A stretch of DNA of 64,000 nucleotides, taken from the NCBI GenBank assembly GCA_030737835.1, contig JAUJYN010000053.1, forward strand, positions 348,467 through 412,466, in the 5' to 3' direction. Of the stretch, positions 34,789 to 46,100 are shown piece by piece. Made by a program: the position numbers and the translations under genes. Position 1 is the stretch's first letter, and each line of letters begins with the position of its first letter. Source of the stretch: Acorus gramineus (Eukaryota > Streptophyta > Magnoliopsida > Acorales > Acoraceae). The notes under the pieces are model-generated. The model saw only the letters and a list, made by a program, of their open reading frames with translations. It ran no database searches and had not been told where the DNA came from.

Positions 34789-35100
34789 ATGTACTTCTAC
34801 TACTGTCAGTCGAAAATCAGGCGAATAATTTACCACTTCGACACAATCAGGTGTGTCATCCACAGCAACTGACGTACCCTCTTCATCAGCACCTCCTGCT
34901 CCGAGAAAAGCTAAAAAGAAAGGATTTATGAAAATATTTGGATGATTGTATTTATGGGATGTAAGACATGTTTATTATATTTATGCATTTTCATTTGTGT
35001 TTAGAAACAGGAGTCAAGTGATTGTAATGGATTTATGAAAATATTTAAGACATGTTTATTATATTTATGCATGTTCAAGCAGAAATTTTTATACAGGTGA
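34789..35100. other. 3' non-coding region of the MULE PMD gene
   Basis: Beyond the last PMD exon the sequence is non-coding. A lysine/serine-rich stretch (34850-34945) may be the out-of-frame remains of a longer C-terminus. Confidence 0.5.
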
Positions 35101-35149
35101 GAACCAACAATTTATACAAAAAAAAAAAAAAAGATTTACACTGAAAACG

Positions 35150-35255
35150 GTATATATATAATCCGTCTACTAGAGACGGATTATATATATATAGACGGAT
35201 TATATATATACCGTCTCCTGGAGACGGATTATATAATCCGTCTCCAGTGTAAATC
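35150..35255. repeat. MULE right subterminal palindromes
   Basis: Three facing copies of ACGGATTATATATA and TATATATACCGTCTC, ending CGTCTCCAGTGTAAATCC, form overlapping hairpins. They correspond to the motifs at 26770-26925. Confidence 0.75.
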
Positions 35256-35292
35256 CCCACTGATGGGGTCGAATCTCAAGCACAAAATTTCA

Positions 35293-35377
35293 ACGGAGCT
35301 AATTTTTACAAATATTCGGGTGATGAGACTATTTCTATAAATATTCAAATTTCAGGGACTAAAAGTGTTAATTACCC
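35293..35377 (-). repeat. MULE right terminal inverted repeat
   Basis: The reverse complement starts GGGTAATTAACACTTTTAG and continues AAATTTGAATATTTATAG, matching the left end at 26628. Confidence 0.9.
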
Positions 35378-35518
35378 AAAATTATGGGAAATTAACTACT
35401 TAATAGCTGGCGCGCAGTTAACTTGGAAAAGCTGTTTGACTTCTTAAAAAAAATAAAAAACAATATTTTGCGCTGAAGTTTGTCGTGGGGCCCTTGTGGG
35501 GCCTATAAATGATTTTAA

Positions 35519-36747
35519 TTTTTTGAACTTGACCTTACAATACATGGATTTTTTGTTTTAAAAACCTATAAATGATTTTAATTCACGATAGATCCCTATA
35601 TTCCTTAAATTACATTTTAACTCCCTCTATTCAGATTGTAATTTCTTTATTAATCCATTCACTGAAAAATTTGGGGGTGTATTCATATACTAAAAAACTC
35701 CAGGGGCTTAAAAAATAAGGGATTAAAAAAAATGAAATTAATTTTTCTAAATATTAAAATAAAAATTCCATAAAGATGCACAATGATATTTTGAAAGATT
35801 AATTTGGTATGTTCTTCTCACTTTGATTTTGATAACAAACCTCAATCGCCCTTTTTAACTGTTCAGCATCATTGTCATTCTCATTCAACCTCTTATCAAC
35901 AGTACCTCCAATGTACCCTTTATAAGCTCACACTGAAAACTTTTTCCAACCGGTCTTTTCTAACACATCGAAATTTCTTCTCCCACTGATAGTCTCCAAT
36001 AAAACTATCCCATAACCGTAAACATCAGACTTTGACAGAAACTTAAATCAGTAAGTTAATTCATGAATATCACAATTCACAACTCTCAATGTCACTCTTG
36101 TTACACAAGAAAAAACCATACCTCTCTTAGTTGTTTTCTTGCCTTTTTTATAGAGTCAATAAGCCTTTTAACTGTTGTAACAGTTGTCCCCTTTAATAGC
36201 AGTAGTTGACGAGTTTTATGGAAACTACTTAGCTTTATTGCGGTTAAACATGCCCTTAATTATCCATATTAAACGGATAACAGGTCTTAATAACAACCTG
36301 ACAGTTACTGACTGAGTGAACATTTGACCGTTTTAGGGGTCTGGCCGGGTTGTGGGGTTCTGTTCAGGACGCAATATGGCATTCACCCACGAGGTGTAAG
36401 GCCGTTTCGACCAGATATAGGTCACCTCGCTGAGAGACCAATCTGGTCGTGCTTCACCTATTCGAAAGTGCCTAATTGCTATTCGTTTACTCTGCTCTTA
36501 TCAGGTCATTGGTCATCAAACTATGTGGTTCGTATCCGTTTAACATTTAACCCGTGTCCTCATTTGAGAGGATGCGAGTTTTTCCATCTATATATACCAC
36601 ATCCAATGAGGTATGAAAAATGTTCAACCCTGTTTCCAGTCCTAGATACAATCTACATCTTTTTTTTATTATTTTTAAATATTTACCGTGTCTACTGAGT
36701 TATGTACTTTTATATAAAAAAATATAAATATTCAATGAATTAATGGA
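35519..36747. repeat. Host segment duplication, copy A (uninterrupted)
   Basis: This 1.23-kb segment (from TTTTGAACTTGACCTTAC to TTCAATGAATTAATGGA) is repeated at 39134-39689 plus 49503-50235. It contains a kinase fragment. Copy A is flanked by its own 44-bp direct repeat (35459-35502 and 36760-36803, GAAGTTTGT then GGGGCCCTTGTGGGGC). At the spot where copy B carries a retrotransposon, copy A reads on without interruption (36068-36085). Confidence 0.92.
35836..36036 (-). pseudogene. Receptor kinase fragment A
   Basis: About 200 bp homologous to 18788-19005 of the receptor kinase, covering the C-lobe from DVYSYGM to the helix containing VIEVCF. Frameshifted, without start or flanking domains. 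Confidence 0.85.
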
Positions 36748-36803
36748 GTTTAAAAAAAAAACAATATTTTGCGTTGAAGTTTGTTGCGGGGCCCTTGTGG
36801 GGC

Positions 36804-37867
36804 TCAGATCCGTAGTTTCCATTGGCACATGAAATATGATATTACTCGATAAGATTTTGCCACATTTGCAGTCAAAAGGGGGAAAATCTTCTTCAACTCC
36901 CTTAAATCTAAAAATAAAATTATATCAAAATAAGTCCCCATAAACATACTAAAATCGGATCCAATCCCTACAAATTTTATAAAATCAGATTTAATCATTT
37001 TGTAAGACAAAAATACCTCCGTCATTTTTTGACATCCCCATGTTCTGAAATGTCATCCTCAATTATAGAAAAATACCGTTGAACCTTATTTGATCTACAA
37101 AATCGAATCATGTTCAACATTTTAACCTCCTCAATCATCAGAGAGACTGAACAAAAAAAATTACAGTTTAATCAACTCCATTACAAAATTAGATAAAAAC
37201 AATAAAAAAACCAGATTAAAATTCCATAATATATTTTCAACTCAAAATTACTAGTAACAAAAAAACATAGCAACTTGATTAGAAAACTATAATTTGTTTA
37301 ATAAAATTAAATAAATCAGTATTAGATAATCACAATGACTTTTTGTAATTTTAAGAAGATTTCAGAGAATTAAAACGATTTTTAAATTTTATAGAGACTT
37401 TTTTTTTCATAAATTTTCAGGGAGTTATATAGATTTTTTTCAAGAGAGAGTAAATTTTTAAATGGTATAACAGTAATTTACTATGCATAATTATGGTTAA
37501 CCATACATCTGGTTAATTTTAGTTTTCATATATACTAAAATACATATTGTTTAATAAGATAGAGACATGAGGAGATTTACCTTGCATAGTTAGGGTAATC
37601 ACACATTTGGTTAATTTTGATTTCCATATGGACTAAAATAAATATTGTTTAATAAAATAGAGACCTGAGGATATTTATCAATTTTAGAGGGACTTTTTCG
37701 GATTTTCATAAGTTTCCAATGAGCTACATCGATTTTTTTTTCAAATAAAAAAAGACGTAAAGATTGCAATGATGTCCTTGCACACTATTATAATTTAAAA
37801 ACAACCACAAGCCTTTTATCATTTTCAAACATCATCTAACCAGACCTCGTTGAACCAAACACAGATA
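36804..37867. other. AT-rich intergenic DNA with short tandem duplication
   Basis: No gene. Two direct copies of a roughly 100-bp block lie at about 37485-37580 and 37595-37685 (CTGGTTAATTTTAGTTTTC, CTAAAATA, TATTGTTTAATAA, ATAGAGACATGAGGA or close variants). Confidence 0.6.
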
Positions 37868-39005
37868 GAGCCGGTCTATTCCCACCAAATCAATTACTCT
37901 AACCTCTAGCCCAATCAAAAGTTAAAACATTTTATTTTAGACACTCATCACACCAACCTCATTTGACACAAACTTTGTCATACTGGAACGTCTAATGTGA
38001 CCCAAGGTGTGTCACCCAAAATTTTTCAACTACAATATTTTAAAAGTTGCGCGACATACCTTGAGTCACCATAAGTTGTTCGATTTGACATACTCGAGTC
38101 AAACTAAGATGTTTACTATGACTTAAGGTGTGTCACATAGAATTTTTCAATTACGATATTTTAGAAGTAATGTGACACACCTTGAGTCACTATAAGTTAT
38201 TTGATTTGACATACTCCGAGTCAAACTAGAATGTCCACTATGACCCAATGTGTGTCGCCAAATACTATCCAATTAACAATAAGTTAATTTTTTTATCTAT
38301 CATAAATATCATAAATACACAACAAATAAAATATCATAAATAAACAACATTCGTATACATGGTCATATAAGTTAATTCAACATTCACATATCCAACCTGC
38401 ACATTCACAAATCCAATACATTATTTTTTTCACAAATGAAAACCTACTATTAACATAACAGTCTTCCCTGTTGAAAATGTATACATCCAAATTCAATTAA
38501 TTAACACATCCACGTTAATACATTTTTTACTTAATATATTGTTCAAAAGCCAAATATAATATGGATGTGTTCGTTGGTTGAATTTGGATGTGTGAATGTT
38601 GAACAAGGAAGACTGTTATGTCAATAGTATGTGCATAATATGTACGTGAATTAACTTATGTGATTATGTACGTAAATTTTGTTTAGTTATGTATTTATGA
38701 TAGATAAAAAAATTAAATTATTGTTAATTGAATAGTGTTGGACGACACACCTTGGGTCATAGTAGACACTATGGTTTGACTCAGAGTATGTCGAACTGTA
38801 CAACTTACTTTGACCCAAGGTGTGTCGCGTTAAAATATTACAATTGAAAATTTTTGGGTGACACACTTTGTGTCATATTAAACACCCCAGTATGACTGGG
38901 TTTGTGTCAACTGAAATTGGTGGGATGAGTGTCTAATACAAGATGTTTTAAATTTTTATTGGGTTGGGGGGGAGAGCATTTAGGTTGGTGGTGATAGACG
39001 GGCTC
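37868..39005. repeat. 1.1-kb foldback (inverted repeat) element
   Basis: The left arm from GAGCCGGTCTATT (37868) pairs with the right arm ending GATAGACGGGCTC (39005). Matching landmarks in order from the outside are TAGACACTCATC, TTGACACAAAC, CATACTGG, GACCCAAGGTGTGTCACCC, GACATACTC then GAGTCAAAC, CAATTAACAATAA, CTATCATAAAT, ACATAACAGTCTTCC and ACATCCAAATTCAA. The arms meet near 38530-38560 with almost no unique loop. The outer arms contain internal repeats of about 118 bp built on GACCCAAGGTGTGTC. No coding sequence. It resembles a foldback transposon or a hairpin locus. Confidence 0.88.
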
Positions 39006-39133
39006 ACACAAATATAACACCACCGAGTAGTGAATAAAAAACAATCACTAACTTACTTTTATTGTTGGCCATGTATACACATCCACCTGGACCACCCAAC
39101 CACAATCTATTTGAACACCTTACAGTAGAGGGA

Positions 39134-39689
39134 TTTTTTTGAACTTGACCTTACAATACAGGGATTTTTTTGTTTTAAAAACCTATAAATGATTTTAATT
39201 CACGATAGATCAATATATTCCTTAAATTACATTTTAACTCCCTCTATTCAAATTGTAATTTCTTTATTAATCCATTCACTAAAAAATTTGGGGGCGTATT
39301 CATATACTAAAAAACTCCAGGGGTTTAAAAAATAAGGGATTAAAAAAAATATGAAATTAGTTTTTGTAAATATTAAAATAAAAATTCCATAAAGATGCAC
39401 AATGATATTTTGAAAGATTAATTTGGTATATTCTTCTCACTTTGAGTTTGATAACAAACCTCGATCACCCTTTTTTACTGTTCGGCATCAATGTCATTCT
39501 CATTCAACCTCTTATCAACAGTACCTCCAATATACTCTTCATAAGCCCACACAGAAAACTTTTTCCAACCGGTCTTTTCTAACACATCGAAATTTCTTCT
39601 CCCACTGACAGTCTCCAATAAAACTATCCCATAACCGTAATAAGACTTTGACAGATACTTAAACCAGTAAGTTAATTCAAGAATATCAC
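39134..39689. repeat. Host segment duplication, copy B, left part
   Basis: Collinear with 35519-36077 of copy A up to the ATCAC target at 39685-39689, where a full-length chromovirus begins. It continues at 49503. Confidence 0.92.
39455..39653 (-). pseudogene. Receptor kinase fragment B
   Basis: Same kinase C-lobe fragment as 35836-36036, with a further small deletion near 39640. Not functional. Confidence 0.85.
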
Positions 39690-42238
39690 TGTAATAGCCC
39701 GGATCCTCTTATGCCAAATTATGCTAATATTTACGTGTTTGAATTGCAAAAGAGGATAAATTTATGTTATTAAACTTTTGGTTACATTTTCAGAAAGTAC
39801 CTTCGAGGCATAATTGGGTTTTGCGCTAAACATATGAAGTCTTCATTTTTGAGTTATCTCTCATATAAAATTAGTTTGGTGTCATTTGGAGCTATATTAG
39901 AAAAGTTATGGCTGTTTTACCGTTTCTGCCCGTAGAAGAAGAAATCGCGAGGTCTTCTGTTCGTTATTATTTTTAATATAGTTGGAGGTTTCTTTTGATC
40001 TTGGTCTAGACATAGAAGTTGTAGATATTTTCGTTACCTTTCCAACAGAAGTTGAATCATTTGAAGTGGACTTTCCTACGAGAAGTTATGGCGGTTAGAG
40101 TTGAGGCTGCGCAGAATTCTAAAGGAGGGCACTTTCGTCATTTGACGGAATCTAAAGTTTTAAATAAGTGGTTAGTCGGTGGAGGTGGCGTGGGTGATAT
40201 GTGAGAGAGGGAGAGTCGCCCGAGACTCAATTGAAGGGAAAATAAAAAGGGAAAAAATAGGAAAAGCTTCGTGGAATATTTTTCGTGCCATACTGGGTAA
40301 GGATTCTTGTTCTTTTCATCGTTATTCTTCATCTAGGGTTGTTCTATTTTAGTTCTAAATTAAAAATTGTGATTTGGGACTGGAATATGAATTTGTTTTT
40401 GGGGCTGGGTAAATAAGAATTGGAGAGTTATTTTGATTGCGTTAACTTAGGGTTTGTATTTAGGACATCGGATTTGATTTGGGGGAAACTGAGAATTGAT
40501 TATTGGGATTATATGTTAGTATCTGATTGAGATTATATTTTTATTAGTGGATTACCTCTCTGCCTGTTTTAAGAGTTGGAATAGGGTGAGTCCAGTTGAG
40601 GTGATGAATTGCGAGGTAAGTAACCCGATTGATATTTGTTTGTCCTACATTCCATTCCACGTGGTATTGTTATAAGTGACCCAATATTTGTGTTTGTTAT
40701 TTCCAATTCCGCGCTTCATTGTTGTTTCTTACCATCTCTGATATTGTTTGATATTCAAAACTGTTTTTATCCATATTTATTCGTGAAACTAACTATTGTC
40801 GGTTACTATACTATATTGTTGAGACCCAGAATTATTCATGTCACCTTTATTAATTAGAATTGTTTCTCATTGAGGCTTGCTTCATATTTATCCACTATAA
40901 TTCAGTTATCATTCGAGAGTGTGATTTATATTATCCCAGTTCAGATTAGTCCTTGAAATGTCATTATTGAGGTTTGCTTCGTGATTCATCATCATTATCT
41001 AATCGTTGTCATTTATCCTTGTTCTAGACAGTTTTCGAGAGTTCTAAATCTATAGTTGATTTGTGAGCCTTCCTTTGATCATGATGTATCCATCCCAGTG
41101 TCTTGCCATTGATCTATGATCTGCAGGGTCGTGCTGTCCGACCATGAAGCCTTGTACTGTGGGTGTTTCGTTGCTTGTATATTACCTCTTGAATTGTATT
41201 TTTGGAGTTGGATGACCATAGACCTTACAGTGAGGGTTGAGGATTACCTCCCCAGCGCGCATGAGTACGTACGGTCCAGCGAGGGGGACTTGAGAATACC
41301 CTACCGTGCCTGGACGTTCCGAGGGCCAGGTAGCGATTCCGCGGTGGACGTTCCGAGGGCCACACGCGAGAGGTATAGATGTGGACATCCCGGACATAGG
41401 GGCCGAGATGGGGTCATGTAGATGGTCTATCCGGCGCTTCGGTCATTCAGGAGCCAGAGTTGTGATTCCCTTATCATTCTTGTAGAATTGTGACATCTCG
41501 AGTGCCATCAATGAGTTAATTGATCTTCTTTGCTTGATGGGTGATTTCAGAGTATGTGCCTTCAGTCCAGTGGTGTTGCTTCTTGATGATATCTATTGGT
41601 CCTATCACTTGTGATGTGTTCGTTTGAGCTATTCATTCCTATTTTTATATATCAGCAATGTTATTGTTCTCCACTGATGATCATAGAGTGCTTTCATGTG
41701 TTATTATGCTTTGACCTGATGTTGACGAAGCTTGACTTTGATGTCATCCTTGTTTTCCTTATGCGTGGAATGTCTGGGTTACTTACTGAGCATCTTTCGC
41801 TCATTCTATTCTATTTTCCTATTTTTGCAGAGTAGAGGCGGGGGTTTCTGGGCGTTGACTTTGTCTTCTTTTGGGGGTCACGTCCAGTTGGTGATAGGTA
41901 TATATATATATAGATATGGATATTGTTGATGTTTTGGATCTGTATATGATTATTTTTGGTAGAGGCTGGTCTAGTGAACCATGCCTATGTTAAATGCTCT
42001 ATATATATGGATGACTGTATATGAGGTGTGTTAGATGCTCTGTTGACTGCTTAAACTTTCCTGGGTGAGTTTATATAGGTGATTATATATTTCTTGATGA
42101 TTATATGTTATCCCAGGGTTGTTACCAGATGAGTTTATATAGGGTGGTTATTTCGATGTTTTTTTTTATATAAAAGAATGGTGAGTTTTGAGGCACGTGG
42201 CGTGCACGTGTCGAGGGTTTGGGACACGGGCCGTCACA
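39690..42238 (+). repeat. Family B 5' LTR
   Basis: 2549 bp, TGTAATAGCC ... GGCCGTCACA. It contains a donor-like site (ACTGG then GTAAGG, 40297) and an acceptor-like site (TTTTTGCAG, 41830), both conserved in all four family B LTRs here, and a local GC-richer island at 41220-41430 within otherwise AT-rich DNA. Confidence 0.97.
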
Positions 42239-42240
42239 GT

Positions 42241-42253
42241 TGGTATCAGAGCC
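42241..42253 (+). other. Primer binding site (initiator-Met tRNA)
   Basis: TGGTATCAGAGCC starts two bases after the 5' LTR end. It is complementary to the 3' end of initiator methionine tRNA, typical of plant chromoviruses. Confidence 0.95.
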
Positions 42254-42399
42254 TAGGTTAGGCCTCATTGAGTCAATTGAGGATTTAAGCGGAAGTTCAA
42301 CAGAGCAATAGCATAGGGTTAGATGTCTAGAATCATATACAGAGCATTTTGGGATAGGAGAAATTGTCTTAATTTATATGATGTGTTTTGTAGGCTTCG

Positions 42400-43044
42400 A
42401 TGGATCAGGCGGCTCACTCAGACTCATCAGATGCTAATAGGGTGATCCAGGCCATTGGGGACATGACTGGAACATTGCGAGAACATATTAATGCTACCCT
42501 GGAGCTCAGGCAAATGAATGTGACAGCCAAGGATCAAGGGATGTATGATACTTTCATGAAGATGGCTCCACCACTATTCTATGGGACGACAGATCCGATG
42601 ATTGCAGAGGAGTGGTTATTCTTACTGGAGAAGACGTTTCGGGCGATCAAGTGCCATGAGGAGGATATGGTTCCTTTGACTCTATTCCGATTGGCTGGTG
42701 ATGCAGAGTTGTGGTGGCATATGGTGGAGCGTACGCAGACATCCTCGATCACCTGGGAGAGGTTTGTACAACTCTTCAATGAGAAATATTTTCCAGAGGC
42801 AGTTCGGAGGGAGAAGGAGCAGGAGTTTTTGTATCTGCAGCAGGGACAACGATCAGTGGCTGAGTATGATGCAGAGTTTACTCGACTATCACGATTTGGG
42901 GCACATGTATTGCGGGATGAAGAGGCTAGGGCGAGGAGATTTGAGAGGGGACTTCATCCTGACATCCGTATCGCATTGACTGCATTGAAGCTCCCCACCT
43001 ATGCTCTTGTATTAGAGCGAGCTTTGTTACTGGAGCAAACCTGA
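42400..43044 (+). CDS. Chromovirus Gag (capsid region), truncated by frameshift
   Basis: Structural protein of the retrotransposon particle. The 214-codon frame contains the retrotransposon gag domain: FLLEKTFRAI, LAGDAELWW, ITWERFVQLFNEKYFP, EFLYLQQGQRSVAEYDAEF and LSRFGAHV. The ATG follows the PBS by about 150 bp, a normal leader length. The frame ends at TGA 43042-43044. Homology continues in the next frame for about 30 codons (KEIARARAPLGG) and then returns to the original frame before the zinc knuckles, so two compensating indels separate gag from pol. Confidence 0.9.
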   Translation: MDQAAHSDSSDANRVIQAIGDMTGTLREHINATLELRQMNVTAKDQGMYDTFMKMAPPLFYGTTDPMIAEEWLFLLEKTFRAIKCHEEDMVPLTLFRLAGDAELWWHMVERTQTSSITWERFVQLFNEKYFPEAVRREKEQEFLYLQQGQRSVAEYDAEFTRLSRFGAHVLRDEEARARRFERGLHPDIRIALTALKLPTYALVLERALLLEQT

Positions 43045-43104
43045 AGGAGATAGCGCGTGCTCGTGCACCATTGGGTGGTGTTACTGCGTCTGGAGTAGGT
43101 CAAG

Positions 43105-46100
43105 TTGGAGGAACTGGAGTGGCCCATTCGTCGAGACAACCCACCGAGAGGCCGTCATGATAGACGACAGCGAGAGCGGCGACCACCGCAGCAACAACAA
43201 CAACAACAACCACTACAGCAGAGGGAGCAAGGTCAGGGAACCTATCAGCCTAGAGGATGCTTTACATGTGGTCGGATGGGACACCAGGCTCGTGACTGTC
43301 GACAGAAGCAAACTGGACCTTCTCGGGTCTGTTTCACCTGTGGTCGTGAGGGTCACATAGCACGCCAGTGTCGTCAGACAGCAAGGAATCCTGCAACACA
43401 GGGGCAAGGGTCAAGAGGAGCTACAGAGTCACAGAGGCAGCCAGCTCAGGGGATCGTGTACGCCGTGACTGAGCAGGACGCACGAGCAGCTCACGATGTC
43501 GTGAGAGGTACTATCTCAGTCTCTCAGTCGATCGCATCTATCTTGATTGATCCAGGAGCCTCTCATTCATTCGTTGCACTGCATTTTGTACCTTGTTTGG
43601 GAGTTGAGCCGACTCCATTGCTTCGTCCACTGGCGATATCGCTTCCGACAGGCTCTGTGGTGACCACTGATCGCATATGTCGATCATGTCCCATTTTTGT
43701 CGCTGGGCGTGAGTTGAGGGCCGATCTGATATTGTTTGAGATGGTGGATTTTGATATCATTCTGGGGATGGACTGGTTAGCTAGTTATCATGCGAATGTG
43801 GATTGTTTCTCCAAGATAGTCACATTCAAGCTTCCTAATCAGCCAGAATTTTGGTTTGATGGAGAGAGAGGCACGACAGAGGTCCGGATCATCTCATGTT
43901 TACAGGCACAACAGTTGATTCAGGACGGTTGTGCTTGCTTCTTAGCACACGTGGTGGATTGCGCGGTATTGCCTGGGCGAGTGGAGGATGTCCTTGTGGT
44001 TCAAGAGTTTCCAGATGTCTTCCCTGAAGAATTACCTGGACTACCACCAGCTCGAGAGGTCGAGGTCTCTATAGAGCTACTCCCAGGGACTTCTCCTATC
44101 TCCAAAGCCCCATACAGGATGGCACCAGCAGAGTTGAGGGAGTTGAAGACACAACTCGAGGATTTGTTAGAGAAGGGCTTCATCAGGCCTAGTGTTTCTC
44201 CTTGGGGTGCACCAGTTCTGTTCGTAAAGAAGAAGGACGGATCAATGAGGCTGTGCATTGACTATCGTCTTCTTAATCAGAAGACTGTGAAGAACAAGTA
44301 CCCATTACCAAGGATTGATGATCTGTTCGATCAGCTGAGAGGGGCACAGATGTTCTCCAAGATTGATCTGAGATCGGGCTATCATCAATTACCGATAAAA
44401 AAGGAGGACATTCCAAAGACAGCATTTCGGACAAGATACGGCCATTATGAGTTTGTCGTCATGCCTTTTGGGCTGACGAATGCTCCTGCAGTATTCATGG
44501 CGTTGATGAACAAGATATTTCAACCATATCTAGACCAATTTGTGGTGGTGTTCATCGACGACATCTTGATATACTCTCCAAACAGGGAGGAGCATGCGAA
44601 GCATCTGAGGATTGTACTTGGTGTCCTTCAAGCACACAAGCTGTACGCTAAATTTAGCAAGTGCAAATTCTGGTTGGAGAAGGTGGCATTCTTAGGGCAT
44701 GTGATCTCGAAGAAGGGAGTCGAGGTGGACCCTAACAAGGTGGAGGCAGTGATGAGCTGGAAGCGCCCCACCAATGCCACTGAGATTCGTAGTTTTCTTG
44801 GTTTGGCTGGCTACTATCGCAGATTTATCCAGGATTTCTCGAAGATTGCAGTTCCACTGACTCGTCTGACACAGAAGAATGCCAGATGTGAGTGGACAGA
44901 TCAGTGTGAAGCCAGTTTTAAGGAGTTGAAAAGGCGTTTGACTTCAGCTCCTATCCTTACTATTCCTAGTGGTACAGGAGGCTTTGTGGTCTATAGTGAT
45001 GCCTCACAGAGAGGGCTGGGTTGTGTTTTAATGCAACATGGTAAGGTAGTAGCTTATGCATCGAGACAACTGAAGCCACATGAGCAAAACTATCCTACCC
45101 ATGATCTGGAGTTAGCAGCTGTGGTATTTGCATTGAAGATTTGGAGGCATTATCTTTATGGTGAGACGTTTGAGGTATTCACAGATCACAAGAGCTTGAG
45201 ATATTTATTTTCACAGAAGGAGCTGAACTTCCGTCAGAGGCGATGGCTCGAGCTTTTGAAGGATTATGATTGCACCATTCAATACCATCCAGGGAAGGCG
45301 AACGTCGTTGCTGATGCCCTGAGTAGAAAGTCAGCAGTAAGTGTAGCGCATCTGATGGTTAGTGAGTGGTGTTTGCTCGAGGAAATTCGAGACTCTGATG
45401 TGACATTGCAGATGGGAATGCCAGGAGTTTTGATTGCCCAGATGAGGGTACAACCGATCTTGTTAACCCAGATTGGAGAAGCTCAGAGGAGAGATGTCGA
45501 GTTTGAGGAGTACCGCCGAGTAGCTGAGTCTGAGACAGTGGTTTCAGAATGGAAGATGAGGACAGATGGATTACTCTACTTTCGAGGACGGATTTGGGTT
45601 CCATCAGATGATGAGATCCGACGAGAGATTCTACAGGAGGCACACCATTCTGCATACACTATGCACCCTGGTAGCACAAAGATGTACCAGAATCTGCGAG
45701 GAATGTACTGGTGGCGAGGTATGAAGAAGGATATTGCGGAGTTTGTTGGGAGATGTCTGACCTGTCAGAGGGTCAAGGCAGAGCACCAGAGACCGGGAGG
45801 CTTGTTGCAGCCATTGGAGGTGCCGGAATGGAAGTGGGAGCATGTCACTATGGATTTCGTATGTGGGTTACCTCGATCCCAGAAGGGGTGTGATACCATT
45901 TGGGTTATCGTGGATAGGCTGACGAAATCAGCCCACTTTCTTGCCATTCGAGCTACGCAGTCGATGGATAGTCTGGTGGCTAAGTATATTGATGAAGTTG
46001 TTCGATATCATGGGGTGCCTGTCAATATCATATCGGACCGTGATCCGAGGTTTACATCTCATTTTTGGAAAGGTCTACAACAGGCTTTGGGGACCAGATT

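Larger units (their letters stand above)
26628..35377 (+). mobile_element. Mutator-like element with transposase and plant mobile domain genes
   Basis: Left terminus GGGTAATTAACACTTTTAG at 26628 and right terminus in inverse orientation ending 35377 define imperfect TIRs of about 85 bp. The element is 8.75 kb including a 2.58-kb solo LTR insertion, so about 6.2 kb originally. It encodes a MULE transposase (27501-32777) and a second gene with a plant mobile domain (32764-34788) on the same strand. A clean 9-bp target duplication is not visible (TTTAAATTA left, AAAATTATG right), indicating age or a later change. It sits about 150 bp upstream of the kinase pseudogene start codon. Confidence 0.88.

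Noticed and set aside
26619..35386. 9-bp target duplication for the MULE
   Set aside because: Left TTTAAATTA and right AAAATTATG share only part of their bases, so I do not claim a duplication.
42241..42253. tRNA-like sequence TGGTATCAGAGCC (also 24613-24624)
   Set aside because: These are primer binding sites after 5' LTRs, complementary to the tRNA 3' end only. No cloverleaf surrounds them.
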